Of a stretch of DNA of 64,000 bases, positions 38,640 to 53,200 are shown in pieces. The stretch is from Auanema rhodensis (lineage: Eukaryota; Nematoda; Chromadorea; Rhabditida; Rhabditidae), in NCBI GenBank assembly GCA_964057225.1, contig OZ059896.1:21386501-21450500 (forward strand). The letters are read 5' to 3'. The notes below the pieces were generated by a model. It ran no database searches. It was not told the DNA's origin and saw only the letters and a list, made by a program, of their open reading frames with translations. The position numbers and the translations under genes are program-made. Each line of letters begins with the position of its first letter. The first letter of the stretch is position 1.

Positions 38640-41447
38640 AACACAGATCGACGAAGCTTAAAAATCCGCATCGAATGCACTATACTACATTGAGAAACGC
38701 TTAATACAAAAGTTAGTTATGATCGTTTGAAAATTGATGCATTAGTGTATGTTGAGTTTCCATGTACACTCAACATTGCTTCCAAAAACATTTTGACAAA
38801 AACTTTTTCGAAAAATTTCAAAATAATTTAGCAAAAAGTAGATGTTTTTAGATTCCTTTTTTCAAGGCAAAGACGATGGACAATGTTATTCAACGAAAAA
38901 ATTAATTCTTCAGGGTGAAAATCGAGGATATAAGTGTGAACTTATATCAGTTGATATCTCGGTGCATTTTTAAGCTAGCGCAAATCTGATAACACAGATC
39001 GACGCAGCTTAAAAATCCGCATCGAATGCACTTTACTACTTTGAGAAACGCTTAATACAAAAGTTAGTTATGATCGTTTGAAAATTGATGCATTAGTGTA
39101 TGTTGAGTTTCCATGTACACTCAACATTGCTTCCAAAAACATTTTGACAAAAATTTTTTCGAAAAATTTCAAAATAATTTAGCAAAAAGTAGATGTTTTT
39201 AGATTCCTTTTTTCAAGGCAAAGACGATGGACAATGTTATTCAACGAAAAAATTAATTCTTCAGGGTGAAAATCGAGGATATAAGTGTGAACTTATATCA
39301 GTTGATATCTCGGTGCATTTTTAAGCTAGCGCAAATCTGATAACACAGATCGACGCAGCTTAAAAATCCGCATTGAATGCACTATACTACATTGAGAAAC
39401 GCTTAATACAAAAATTAGTTATGATTGTTTGAAAAATGATGCATTAGTGTATGTTGAGTTTCCATGTACACTCAACATTGCTTCCAAAAACATTTTGACA
39501 AAAATTTTTTCGAAAAATTTCAAAATAATTTAGCAAAAAGTAGATGTTTTTAGATTCCTTTTTTCAAGGCAAAGACGATGGACAATGTTATTCAACGAAA
39601 AAATTAATTCTTCAGGGTGAAAATCGAGGATATAAGTGTGAACTTATATCAGTTGATATCTCGGTGCATTTTTAAGCTAGCGCAAATCTGTTAACACAGA
39701 TCGACGCAGCTTAAAAATCCGCATTGAATGCACTATACTACATTGAGAAACGCTTAATACAAAAATTAGTTATGATTGTTTGAAAAATGATGCATTAGTG
39801 TATGTTGAGTTTCCATGTACACTCAACATTGCTTCCAAAAACATTTTGACAAAAATTTTTTCGAAAAATTTCAAAATAATTTAGCAAAAAGTAGATGTTT
39901 TTAGATTCCTTTTTTTAAGGCAAAGACGATGGACAATGTTATTCAACAAAAAAATTTATTCTTCAGGGTGAAAATCGAGGATATAAGTGTGCACTTATAT
40001 CAGTTGATATCTCGGTGCATTTTTAAGCTAGCGCAAATCTGATAACACAGATCGACGAAGCTTAAAAATCCGCATCGAATGCACTATACTACATTGAGAA
40101 ACGCTTAATACAAAAGTTAGTTATGATCGTTTGAAAATTGATGCATTAGTGTATGTTGAGTTTCCATGTACACTCAACATTGCTTCCAAAAACATTTTGA
40201 CAAAAACTTTTTCGAAAAATTTCAAAATAATTTAGCAAAAAGTAGATGTTTTTAGATTCCTTTTTTCAAGGCAAAGACGATGGACAATGTTATTCAACGA
40301 AAAAATTAATTCTTCAGGGTGAAAATCGAGGATATAAGTGTGAACTTATATCAGTTGATATCTCGGTGCATTTTTAAGCTAGCGCAAATCTGATAACACA
40401 GATCGACGCAGCTTAAAAATCCGCATCGAATGCACTTTACTACTTTGAGAAACGCTTAATACAAAAGTTAGTTATGATCGTTTGAAAATTGATGCATTAG
40501 TGTATGTTGAGTTTCCATGTACACTCAACATTGCTTCCAAAAACATTTTGACAAAAATTTTTTCGAAAAATTTCAAAATAATTTAGCAAAAAGTAGATGT
40601 TTTTAGATTCCTTTTTTCAAGGCAAAGACGATGGACAATGTTATTCAACGAAAAAATTAATTCTTCAGGGTGAAAATCGAGGATATAAGTGTGAACTTAT
40701 ATCAGTTGATATCTCGGTGCATTTTTAAGCTAGCGCAAATCTGATAACACAGATCGACGCAGCTTAAAAATCCGCATTGAATGCACTATACTACATTGAG
40801 AAACGCTTAATACAAAAATTAGTTATGATTGTTTGAAAAATGATGCATTAGTGTATGTTGAGTTTCCATGTACACTCAACATTGCTTCCAAAAACATTTT
40901 GACAAAAATTTTTTCGAAAAATTTCAAAATAATTTAGCAAAAAGTAGATGTTTTTAGATTCCTTTTTTCAAGGCAAAGACGATGGACAATGTTATTCAAC
41001 GAAAAAATTAATTCTTCAGGGTGAAAATCGAGGATATAAGTGTGAACTTATATCAGTTGATATCTCGGTGCATTTTTAAGCTAGCGCAAATCTGATAACA
41101 CAGATCGACGCAGCTTAAAAATCCGCATTGAATGCACTATACTACATTGAGAAACGCTTAATACAAAAATTAGTTATGATTGTTTGAAAAATGATGCATT
41201 AGTGTATGTTGAGTTTCCATGTACACTCAACATTGCTTCCAAAAACATTTTGACAAAAATTTTTTCGAAAAATTTCAAAATAATTTAGCAAAAAGTAGAT
41301 GTTTTTAGATTCCTTTTTTTAAGGCAAAGACGATGGACAATGTTATTCAACAAAAAAATTTATTCTTCAGGGTGAAAATCGAGGATATAAGTGTGCACTT
41401 ATATCAGTTGATATCTCGGTGCATTTTTAAGCTAGCGCAAATCTGAT
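38640..41447 (+). repeat. 4-mer higher-order repeat, 1404-bp period, two copies
   Basis: m111-m114 and m115-m118 agree member by member. Member 1 has GACGAAGC, AAAAGTTAG and AAAACTTTTTC. Member 2 has CTTTACTACTTTGAG. Member 3 has CCGCATTGAATG, ATGATTGTTT and TTCAAGGC. Member 4 has CCGCATTGAATG, ATGATTGTTT, TTTAAGGC, AATTTATTC and GTGCAC. A small difference is CTGTTAACAC at the end of m113 (also at the end of m109) against CTGATAACAC at the end of m117. Confidence 0.86.
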
Positions 41448-42851
41448 AACACAGATCGACGAAGCTTAAAAATCCGCATCGAATGCACTATACTACATTG
41501 AGAAACGCTTAATACAAAAGTTAGTTATGATCGTTTGAAAATTGATGCATTAGTGTATGTTGAGTTTCCATGTACACTCAACATTGCTTCCAAAAACATT
41601 TTGACAAAAATTTTTTCGAAAAATTTCAAAATAATTTAGCAAAAAGTAGATGTTTTTAGATTCCTTTTTTCAAGGCAAAGACGATGGACAATGTTATTCA
41701 ACGAAAAAATTAATTCTTCAGGGTGAAAATCGAGGATATAAGTGTGAACTTATATCAGTTGATATCTCGGTGCATTTTTAAGCTAGCGCAAATCTGATAA
41801 CACAGATCGACGCAGCTTAAAAATCCGCATTGAATGCACTATACTACATTGAGAAACGCTTAATACAAAAATTAGTTATGATTGTTTGAAAAATGATGCA
41901 TTAGTGTATGTTGAGTTTCCATGTACACTCAACATTGCTTCCAAAAACATTTTGACAAAAATTTTTTCGAAAAATTTCAAAATAATTTAGCAAAAAGTAG
42001 ATGTTTTTAGATTCCTTTTTTTAAGGCAAAGACGATGGACAATGTTATTCAACAAAAAAATTTATTCTTCAGGGTGAAAATCGAGGATATAAGTGTGCAC
42101 TTATATCAGTTGATATCTCGGTGCATTTTTAAGCTAGCGCAAATCTGATAACACAGATCGACGAAGCTTAAAAATCCGCATCGAATGCACTATACTACAT
42201 TGAGAAACGCTTAATACAAAAGTTAGTTATGATCGTTTGAAAATTGATGCATTAGTGTATGTTGAGTTTCCATGTACACTCAACATTGCTTCCAAAAACA
42301 TTTTGACAAAAATTTTTTCGAAAAATTTCAAAATAATTTAGCAAAAAGTAGATGTTTTTAGATTCCTTTTTTCAAGGCAAAGACGATGGACAATGTTATT
42401 CAACGAAAAAATTAATTCTTCAGGGTGAAAATCGAGGATATAAGTGTGAACTTATATCAGTTGATATCTCGGTGCATTTTTAAGCTAGCGCAAATCTGAT
42501 AACACAGATCGACGCAGCTTAAAAATCCGCATTGAATGCACTATACTACATTGAGAAACGCTTAATACAAAAATTAGTTATGATTGTTTGAAAAATGATG
42601 CATTAGTGTATGTTGAGTTTCCATGTACACTCAACATTGCTTCCAAAAACATTTTGACAAAAATTTTTTCGAAAAATTTCAAAATAATTTAGCAAAAAGT
42701 AGATGTTTTTAGATTCCTTTTTTTAAGGCAAAGACGATGGACAATGTTATTCAACAAAAAAATTTATTCTTCAGGGTGAAAATCGAGGATATAAGTGTGC
42801 ACTTATATCAGTTGATATCTCGGTGCATTTTTAAGCTAGCGCAAATCTGAT
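41448..42851 (+). repeat. 2-mer higher-order repeat, 702-bp period, two copies, derived from the 4-mer
   Basis: m119-m120 and m121-m122 alternate a GACGAAGC / AAAAGTTAG / AAATTGATG monomer with the CATTGAATG / GATTGTTT / AATTTATT monomer. m119 and m121 have the first part of 4-mer member 1 but AAAATTTTTTC at offset 164, as in member 3, and are followed directly by member 4. This is what a two-monomer deletion between offsets 95 and 164 of members 1 and 3 would leave. Confidence 0.8.
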
Positions 42852-43553
42852 AACACAGATCGACGAAGCTTAAAAATCCGCATCGAATGCACTATACTAC
42901 ATTGAGAAACGCTTAATACAAAAATTAGTTATGATCGTTTGAAAAATGATGCCTTAGTGTATGTTGAGTTTCCATGTACACTCAACATTGCTTCCAAAAA
43001 CATTTTGACAAAAATTTTTTCGAAAAATTTCAAAATAATTTAGCAAAAAGTAGATGTTTTTAGATTCCTTTTTTCAAGGCAAAGACGATGGACAATGTTA
43101 TTCAACGAAAAAATTAATTCTTCAGGGTGAAAATCGAGGATATAAGTGTGCACTTATATCAGTTGATATCTTGGTGCATTTTCAAGCTAGCGCAAATCTG
43201 ATAACACAGATCGACGCAGCTCAAAAATCCGCATCGAATGCACTATACTACATTGAGAATCGCTTAATACAAAAATTAGTTATGATCGTTTGAAAATTGA
43301 TGCATTAGTGTATGTTGAGTTTCCATGTACACTCAACATTGCTTCCAAAAACATTTTGACAAAAACTTTTTCGAAAAATTTCAAAATAATTTAGCAAAAA
43401 GTAGATGTTTTAAGATTCCTTTTTTCAAGGCAAAGACGATGGACAATGTTATTCAACGAAAAAATTAATTCTTCAGGGTGAAAATCGAGGATATAAGTGT
43501 GAACTTATATCAGTTGATATCTCGGTGCATTTTTAAGCTAGCGCAAATCTGAT

Positions 43554-46500
43554 AACACAGATCGACGCAGCTTGAAAATCCGCATCGAATGTACTATACT
43601 ACATTGAGAAACGCTTAATACAAAAAATAGTTATGATCGTTTGAAAAATGATGCATTAGTGTATGTTGAGTTTCCATGTACACTCAACATTGCTTCCAAA
43701 AACATTTTGACAAAAATTTTTTCGAAAAATTTCAGAATAATTTAGCAAAAAGTAGATGTTTTTAGATTCCTTTTTTCAAGGCAAAGACGATGGACAATGT
43801 TATTCAACAAAAAAACTTATTCTTCAGGGTGAAAATCGAGGATATAAGTGTGCACTTATATCAGTTGATATCTCGGTGCATTTTTAAGCTAGCGCAAATC
43901 TGATAACACAGATCGACGCAGCTTAAAAATCCGCATCGAATGCACTATACTACATTGAGAAACGCTTAATACAAAAAATAGTTATGATCGTTTGAAAAAT
44001 GATGCATTAGTGTATGTTGAGTTTCCATGTACACTCAACATTGCTTCCAAAAACATTTTGACAAAAATTTTTTCGAAAAATTTCAAAATAATTTAGCAAA
44101 AAGTAGATGTTTTTAGATTCCTTTTTTCAAGGCAAAGACGATGAACAATGTTATTCAACGAAAAAATTAATTCTTCAGGGTGAAAATCGAGGATATAAGT
44201 GTGAACTTATATCAGTTGATATCTCGGTGCATTTTTAAGCTAGCGCAAATCTGATAACACAGATCGACGCAGCTTGAAAATCCGCATCGAATGTACTATA
44301 CTATATTGAGAAACGCTTAATACAAAAATTAGTTATGATCGTTTGAAAAATGATGCCTTAGTGTATGTTGAGTTTCCATGTACACTCAACATTGCTTCCA
44401 AAAACATTTTGACAAAAATTTTTTCGAAAAATTTCGAAATAATTTAGCAAAAAGTAGATGTTTTTAGATTCCTTTTTTCAAGGCAAAGACGATGGACAAT
44501 GTTATTCAACGAAAAAATTAATTCTTCAGGGTGAAAATCGAGGATATAAGTGTGAACTTATATCAGTTGATATCTCGGTGCATTTTTAAGCTAGCGCAAA
44601 TCTGATAACACAGATCGACGCAGCTTAAAAATCCGCATCGAATGCACTATACTACTTTGAGAAACGCTTAATACAAAAATTAGTTATGATCGTTTGAAAA
44701 ATGATGCATTAGTGTATGTTGAGTTTTCATGTACACTCAACATTGCTTCCAAAAACATTTTGACAAAAATTTTTTCGAAAAATTTCAAAATAATTCAGCA
44801 AAAAGTAGATGTTTTTAGATTCCTTTTTTCAAGGCAAAGACGATGGACAATGTTATTCAACGAAAAAATTAATTCTTCAGGGTGAAAATCGAGGATATAA
44901 GTGTGAACTTATATCAGTTGATATCTCGGTGCATTTTTAAGCTAGCGCAAATCTGATAACACAGATCGACGCAGCTTGAAAATCCGCATCGAATGTACTA
45001 TACTACATTGAGAAACGCTTAATACAAAAAATAGTTATGATCGTTTGAAAAATGATGCATTAGTGTATGTTGAGTTTCCATGTACACTCAACATTGCTTC
45101 CAAAAACATTTTGACAAAAATTTTTTCGAAAAATTTCAGAATAATTTAGCAAAAAGTAGATGTTTTTAGATTCCTTTTTTCAAGGCAAAGACGATGGACA
45201 ATGTTATTCAACAAAAAAACTTATTCTTCAGGGTGAAAATCGAGGATATAAGTGTGCACTTATATCAGTTGATATCTCGGTGCATTTTTAAGCTAGCGCA
45301 AATCTGATAACACAGATCGACGCAGCTTAAAAATCCGCATCGAATGCACTATACTACATTGAGAAACGCTTAATACAAAAAATAGTTATGATCGTTTGAA
45401 AAATGATGCACTAGTGTATGTTGAGTTTCCATGTACACTCAACATTGCTTCCAAAAACATTTTGACAAAAATTTTTTCGAAAAATTTCAAAATAATTTAG
45501 CAAAAAGTAGATGTTTTTAGATTCCTTTTTTCAAGGCAAAGACGATGAACAATGTTATTCAACGAAAAAATTAATTCTTCAGGGTGAAAATCGAGGATAT
45601 AAGTGTGAACTTATATCAGTTGATATCTCGGTGCATTTTTAAGCTAGCGCAAATCTGATAACACAGATCGACGCAGCTTAAAAATCCGCATCGAATGCAC
45701 TATACTACTTTGAGAAACGCTTAATACAAAAAATAGTTATGATCGTTTGAAAAATGATGCATTAGTGTATGTTGAGTTTCCATGTACACTCAACATTGCT
45801 TCCAAAAACATTTTGACAAAAATTTTTTCGAAAAATTTCAAAATAATTTAGCAAAAAGTAGATGTTTTTAGATTCCTTTTTTCAAGGCAAAGACGATGAA
45901 CAATGTTATTCAACGAAAAAATTAATTCTTCAGGGTGAAAATCGAGGATATAAGTGTGAACTTATATCAGTTGATATCTCGGTGCATTTTTAAGCTAGCG
46001 CAAATCTGATAACACAGATCGACGCAGCTTAAAAATCCGCATCGAATGCACTATACTACTTTGAGAAACGCTTAATACAAAAATTAGTTATGATCGTTTG
46101 AAAAATGATGCATTAGTGTATGTTGAGTTTCCATGTACACTCAACATTGCTTCCAAAAACATTTTGACAAAAATTTTTTCGAAAAATTTCAAAATAATTT
46201 AGCAAAAAGTAGATGTTTTTAGATTCCTTTTTTCAAGGCAAAGACGATGAACAATGTTATTCAACGAAAAAATTAATTCTTCAGGGTGAAAATCGAGGAT
46301 ATAAGTGTGAACTTATATCAGTTGATATCTCGGTGCATTTTTAAGCTAGCGCAAATCTGATAACACAGATCGACGCAGCTTGAAAATCCGCATCGAATGT
46401 ACTATACTACATTGAGAAACGCTTAATACAAAAATTAGTTATGATCGTTTGAAAAATGATGCATTAGTGTATGTTGAGTTTCCATGTACACTCAACATTG

Positions 46501-49169
46501 CTTCCAAAAACATTTTGACAAAAATTTTTTCGAAAAATTTCAAAATAATTTAGCAAAAAGTAGATGTTTTTAGATTCCTTTTTTCAAGGCAAAGACGATG
46601 GACAATGTTATTCAACGAAAAAATTAATTCTTCAGGGTGAAAATCGAGGATATAAGTGTGAACTTATATCAGTTGATATCTCGGTGCATTTTTAAGCTAG
46701 CGCAAATCTGATAACACAGATCGACGCAGCTTAAAAATCCGCATCGAATGCACTATACTACTTTGAGAAACGCTTAATACAAAAATTAGTTATGATCGTT
46801 TGAAAAATGATGCCTTAGTGTATGTTGAGTTTTCATGTACACTCAACATTGCTTCCAAAAACATTTTGACAAAAATTTTTTCGAAAAATTTCAAAATAAT
46901 TTAGCAAAAAGTAGATGTTTTTAGATTCCTTTTTTCAAGGCAAAGACGATGGACAATGTTATTCAACGAAAAAATTAATTCTTCAGGGTGAAAATCGAGG
47001 ATATAAGTGTGAACTTATATCAGTTGATATCTCGGTGCATTTTTAAGCTAGCGCAAATCTGATAACACAGATCGACGCAGCTTAAAAATCCGCATCGAAT
47101 GCACTATACTACTTTGAGAAACGCTTAATACAAAAATTAGTTATGATCGTTTGAAAAATGATGCATTAGTGTATGTTGAGTTTCCATGTACACTCAACAT
47201 TGCTTCCAAAAACATTTTGACAAAAATTTTTTCGAAAAATTTCAGAATAATTTAGCAAAAAGTAGATGTTTTTAGATTCCTTTTTTCAAGGCAAAGACGA
47301 TGGACAATGTTATTCAACGAAAAAATTAATTCTTCAGGGTGAAAATCGAGGATATAAGTGTGAACTTATATCAGTTGATATCTCGGTGCATTTTTAAGCT
47401 AGCGCAAATCTGATAACACAGATCGACGCAGCTTGAAAATCCGCATCGAATGCACTATACTACATTGAGAAACGCTTAATACAAAAAATAGTTATGATCG
47501 TTTGAAAAATGATGCATTAGTGTATGTTGAGTTTCCATGTACACTCAACATTGCTTCCAAAAACATTTTGACAAAAATTTTTTCGAAAAATTTCAGAATA
47601 ATTTAGCAAAAAGTAGATGTTTTTAGATTCCTTTTTTCAAGGCAAAGACGATGGACAATGTTATTCAACAAAAAAACTTATTCTTCAGGGTGAAAATCGA
47701 GGATATAAGTGTGCACTTATATCAGTTGATATCTCGGTGCATTTTTAAGCTAGCGCAAATCTGATAACACAAATCGACGCAGCTTAAAAATCCGCATCGA
47801 ATGCACTATACCACATTGAGAAACGCTTAATACAAAAAATAGTTATGATCGTTTGAAAAATGATGCATTAGTGTATGTTGAGTTTCCATGTACACTCAAC
47901 ATTGCTTCCAAAAACATTTTGACAAAAATTTTTTCGAAAAATTTCAAAATAATTTAGCAAAAAGTAGATGTTTTTAGATTCCTTTTTTTAAGGCAAAGAC
48001 GATGGACGATGTTATTCAACGAAAAAATTAATTCTTCAGGGTGAAAATCGAGGATATAAGTGTGCACTTATATCAGTTGATATCTCGGTGCATTTTTAAG
48101 CTAGCGCAAATCTGATAACACAGATCGACGCAGCTTCAAAATCCGCATCGAATGCACTATACTACATTGAGAAACGCTTAATACAAAAAATAGTTATGAT
48201 CGTTTGAAAAATGATGCATTAGTGTATGTTGAGTTTCCATGTACACTCAACATTGCTTCCAAAAACATTTTGACAAAAATTTTTTCGAAAATTTTCAAAA
48301 TAATTTAGCAAAAAGTAGATGTTTTTAGATTCCTTTTTTCAAGGCAAAGACGATGAACAATGTTATTCAACGAAAAAATCAATTCTTCAGGGTGAAAATC
48401 GAGGATATAAGTGTGAACTTATATCAGTTGATATCTCGGTGCATTTTTAAGCTAGCGCAAATCTGATAACACAGATCGACGCAGCTTGAAAATCCGCATC
48501 GAATGTACTATACTACATTGAGAAACGCTTAATACAAAAATTAGTTATGATCGTTTGAAAAATGATGCCTTAGTGTATGTTGAGTTTCCATGTACACTCA
48601 ACATTGCTTCCAAAAACATTTTGACAAAAATTTTTTCGAAAAATTTCAAAATAATTTAGCAAAAAGTAGATGTTTTTAGATTCCTTTTTTCAAGGCAAAG
48701 ACGATGGACAATGTTATTCAACGAAAAAATTAATTCTTCAGGGTGAAAATCGAGGGTATAAGTGTGAACTTATATCAGTTGATATCTCGGTGCATTTTTA
48801 AGCTAGCGCAAATCTGATAACACAGATCGACGCAGCTCAAAAATCCGCATCGAATGCACTATACTACATTGAGAAACGCTTAATACAAAAGTTAGTTATG
48901 ATCGTTTGAAAATTGATGCATTAGTGTATGTTGAGTTTCCATGTACACTCAACATTGCTTCCAAAAACATTTTGACAAAAATTTTTTCGAAAAATTTCAA
49001 AATAATTTAGCAAAAAGTAGATGTTTTTAGATTCCTTTTTTCAAGGCAAAGACGATGGACAATGTTATTCAACAAAAAAATTAATTCTTCAGGGTGAAAA
49101 TCGAGGATATAAGTGTGCACTTATTTCAGTTGATATCTCGGTGCATTTTTAAGCTAGCGCAAATCTGAT
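43554..49169 (+). repeat. Irregular mosaic of HOR members (m125-m140)
   Basis: Shared markers have no constant period. CAACAAAAAAACTTATT is in m125, m129 and m136 (gaps of 4 and 7 monomers). TTTCAGAATAATT is in m125, m129, m135 and m136. GATGAACAATG is in m126, in three successive monomers m130-m132, and in m138. m125-m126 and m129-m130 form a 1404-bp pair. m137-m139 resemble m71-m73 of the 14-mer (GACGATG, then TTTTCAAAAT with GATGAAC and AATCAATTC, then GAATGTAC). Singletons include ACACAAATCGACG in m137, GCTTCAAAATCC in m138 and CGAGGGTATAAG in m139. Confidence 0.7.
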
Positions 49170-49871
49170 AACACAGATCGACGCAGCTTAAAAATCCGCA
49201 TCGAATGCACTATACTACATTGAGAAACGCTCAATACAAAAATTAGTTATGATCGTTTGAAAAATGATGCCTTAGTGTATTTTGAGTTTCCATGTACACT
49301 CAACATTGCTTCCAAAAACATTTTGACAAAAATTTTTTCGAAAAATTTCAAAATAATTTAGCAAAAAGTAGATGTTTTTAGATTCCTTTTTTTAAGGCAA
49401 AGACGATGGACAATGTTATTCAACAAAAAAATTTATTCTTCAGGGTGAAAATCGAGGATATAAGTGTGCACTTATTTCAGTTGATATCTCGGTGCATTTT
49501 TAAGCTAGCGCAAATCTGATAACACAGATCGACGCAGCTTAAAAATCCGCATCGAATGCACTATACTACATTGAGAAACGCTCAATACAAAAATTAGTTA
49601 TGATCGTTTGAAAAATGATGCCTTAGTGTATTTTGAGTTTCCATGTACACTCAACATTGCTTCCAAAAACATTTTGACAAAAATTTTTTCGAAAAATTTC
49701 AAAATAATTTAGCAAAAAGTAGATGTTTTTAGATTCCTTTTTTTAAGGCAAAGACGATGGACAATGTTATTCAACAAAAAAATTTATTCTTCAGGGTGAA
49801 AATCGAGGATATAAGTGTGCACTTATATCAGTTGATATCTCGGTGCATTTTTAAGCTAGCGCAAATCTGAT
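49170..49871 (+). repeat. Single-monomer tandem duplication (m141 and m142)
   Basis: Both have CTCAATAC, GTATTTTGAG, TTTAAGGC, CAACAAAAAAATTTATT and GTGCAC. The rare CTTATTTCAG occurs at the ends of m140 and m141, 351 bp apart, while m142 has the normal CTTATATCAG. The exchange therefore fell between offsets 265 and 307. Confidence 0.8.
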
Positions 49872-50222
49872 AACACAGATCGACGAAGCTTAAAAATCCG
49901 CATCGAATGCACTATACTACATTGAGAAACGCTTAATACAAAAATTAGTTATGATCGTTTGAAAAATGATGCCTTAGTGTATGTTGAGTTTCCATGTACA
50001 CTCAACATTGCTTCCAAAAACATTTTGACAAAAATTTTTTCGAAAAATTTCAAAATAATTTAGCAAAAAGTAGATGTTTTTAGATTCCTTTTTTCAAGGC
50101 AAAGACGATGGACAATGTTATTCAACGAAAAAATTAATTCTTCAGGGTGAAAATCGAGGATATAAGTGTGCACTTATATCAGTTGATATCTTGGTGCATT
50201 TTCAAGCTAGCGCAAATCTGAT

Positions 50223-53200
50223 AACACAGATCGACGCAGCTCAAAAATCCGCATCGAATGCACTATACTACATTGAGATTCGCTTAATACAAAAATTAGT
50301 TATGATCGTTTGAAAAATGATGCCTTAGTGTATGTTGAGTTTCCATGTACACTCAACATTGCTTCCAAAAACATTTTGACAAAAACTTTTTCGAAAAATT
50401 TCAAAATAATTTAGCAAAAAGTAGATGTTTTTAGATTCCTTTTTTCAAGGCAAAGACGATGGACAATGTTATTCAACGAAAAAATTAATTCTTCAGGGTG
50501 AAAATCGAGGATATAAGTGTGAACTTATATCAGATGATATCTCGATGCATTTTTAAGCTAGCGCAAATCTGATAACACAGATCGACGCAGCTTAAAAATC
50601 CGCATCGAATGCACTATACCACATTGAGAAACGCTTAATACAAAAATTAGTTATGATCGTTTGAAAATTGATGCATTAGTGTATGTTGAGTTTCCATGTA
50701 CACTCAACATTGCTTCCAAAAACATTTTGACAAAAACTTTTTCGAAAAATTTCAAAATAATTTAGCAAAAAGTAGATGTTTTTAGATTCCTTTTTTTAAG
50801 GCAAAGACGATGGACAATGTTATTCAACGAAAAAATTAATTCTTCAGGGTGAAAATCGAGGATATAAGTGTGAACTTATATCAGTTGATATCTCGGTGCA
50901 TTTTTAAGCTAGCGCAAATCTGATAACACAGATCGACGCAGCTTAAAAATCCGCATCGAATGCACTTTACTACTTTGAGAAACGCTTAATACAAAAGTTA
51001 GTTATGATCGTTTGAAAAATGATGCCTTAGTGTATGTTGAGTTTCCATGTACACTCAACATTGCTTCCAAAAACATTTTGACAAAAATTTTTTCGAAAAA
51101 TTTCAAAATAATTTAGCAAAAAGTAGATGTTTTTAGATTCCTTTTTTTAAGGCAAAGACGATGGACAATGTTATTCAACGAAAAAATTAATTCTTCAGGG
51201 TGAAAATCGAGGATATAAGTGTGAACTTATATCAGTTGATATCTCGGTGCATTTTTAAGCTAGCGCAAATCTGATAACACAGATCGACGCAGCTTAAAAA
51301 TCCGCATCGAATGCACTATACTACATTGAGAAACGCTTAATACAAAAAATAGTTATGATCGTTTGAAAAATGATGCATTAGTGTATGTTGAGTTTCCATG
51401 TACACTCAACATTGCTTCCAAAAACATTTTGACAAAAATTTTTTCGAAAATTTTCAAAATAATTTAGCAAAAAGTAGATGTTTTTAGATTCCTTTTTTCA
51501 AGGCAAAGACGATGGACAATGTTATTCAACAAAAAAATTAATTCTTCAGGGTGAAAATCGAGGATATAAGTGTGCACTTATATCAGTTGATATCTCGGTG
51601 CATTTTTAAGCTAGCGCAAATCTGATAACACAGATCGACGCAGCTTAAAAATCCGCATCGAATGCACTATACTACATTGAGAAACGCTCAATACAAAAAT
51701 TAGTTATGATCGTTTGAAAAATGATGCCTTAGTGTATGTTGAGTTTCCATGTACACTCAACATTGCTTCCAAAAACATTTTGACAAAAACTTTTTCGAAA
51801 AATTTCAAAATAATTTAGCAAAAAGTAGATGTTTTTAGATTCCTTTTTTCAAGGCAAAGACGATGGACAATGTTATTCAACGAAAAAATTAATTCTTCAG
51901 GGTGAAAATCGAGGATATAAGTGTGAACTTATATCAGTTGATATCTCGGTGCATTTTTAAGCTAGCGCAAATCTCATAACACAGATCGACGCAGCTTGAA
52001 AATCCGCATCGAATGCACTATACTACATTGAGAAACGCTTAATACAAAAATTAGTTATGATCGTTTGAAAAATGATGCCTTAGTGTATGTTGAGTTTCCA
52101 TGTACACTCAACATTGCTTCCAAAAACATTTTGACAAAAACTTTTTCGAAAAATTTCAAAATAATTTAGCAAAAAGTAGATGTTTTTAGATTCCTTTTTT
52201 CAAGGCAAAGACGATGGACAATGTTATTCAACGAAAAAATTAATTCTTCAGGGTGAAAATCGAGGATATAAGTGTGAACTTATATCAGATGATATCTCGA
52301 TGCATTTTTAAGCTAGCGCAAATCTGATAACACAGATCGACGCAGCTTAAAAATCCGCATCGAATGCACTATACCACATTGAGAAACGCTTAATACAAAA
52401 ATTAGTTATGATCGTTTGAAAATTGATGCATTAGTGTATGTTGAGTTTCCATGTACACTCAACATTGCTTCCAAAAACATTTTGACAAAAACTTTTTCGA
52501 AAAATTTCAAAATAATTTAGCAAAAAGTAGATGTTTTTAGATTCCTTTTTTTAAGGCAAAGACGATGGACAATGTTATTCAACGAAAAAATTAATTCTTC
52601 AGGGTGAAAATCGAGGATATAAGTGTGAACTTATATCAGTTGATATCTCGGTGCATTTTTAAGCTAGCGCAAATCTGATAACACAGATCGACGCAGCTTA
52701 AAAATCCGCATCGAATGCACTTTACTACTTTGAGAAACGCTTAATACAAAAGTTAGTTATGATCGTTTGAAAAATGATGCCTTAGTGTATGTTGAGTTTC
52801 CATGTACACTCAACATTGCTTCCAAAAACATTTTGACAAAAATTTTTTCGAAAAATTTCAAAATAATTTAGCAAAAAGTAGATGTTTTTAGATTCCTTTT
52901 TTTAAGGCAAAGACGATGGACAATGTTATTCAACGAAAAAATTAATTCTTCAGGGTGAAAATCGAGGATATAAGTGTGAACTTATATCAGTTGATATCTC
53001 GGTGCATTTTTAAGCTAGCGCAAATCTGATAACACAGATCGACGCAGCTTAAAAATCCGCATCGAATGCACTATACTACATTGAGAAACGCTTAATACAA
53101 AAAATAGTTATGATCGTTTGAAAAATGATGCATTAGTGTATGTTGAGTTTCCATGTACACTCAACATTGCTTCCAAAAACATTTTGACAAAAATTTTTTC

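Noticed and set aside
44694-44885. 63-codon open frame in m128
   Set aside because: It begins with TTG, not ATG, and is open only because T became C at 44796 (TAG to CAG) in this one monomer. It is a chance frame within satellite sequence.
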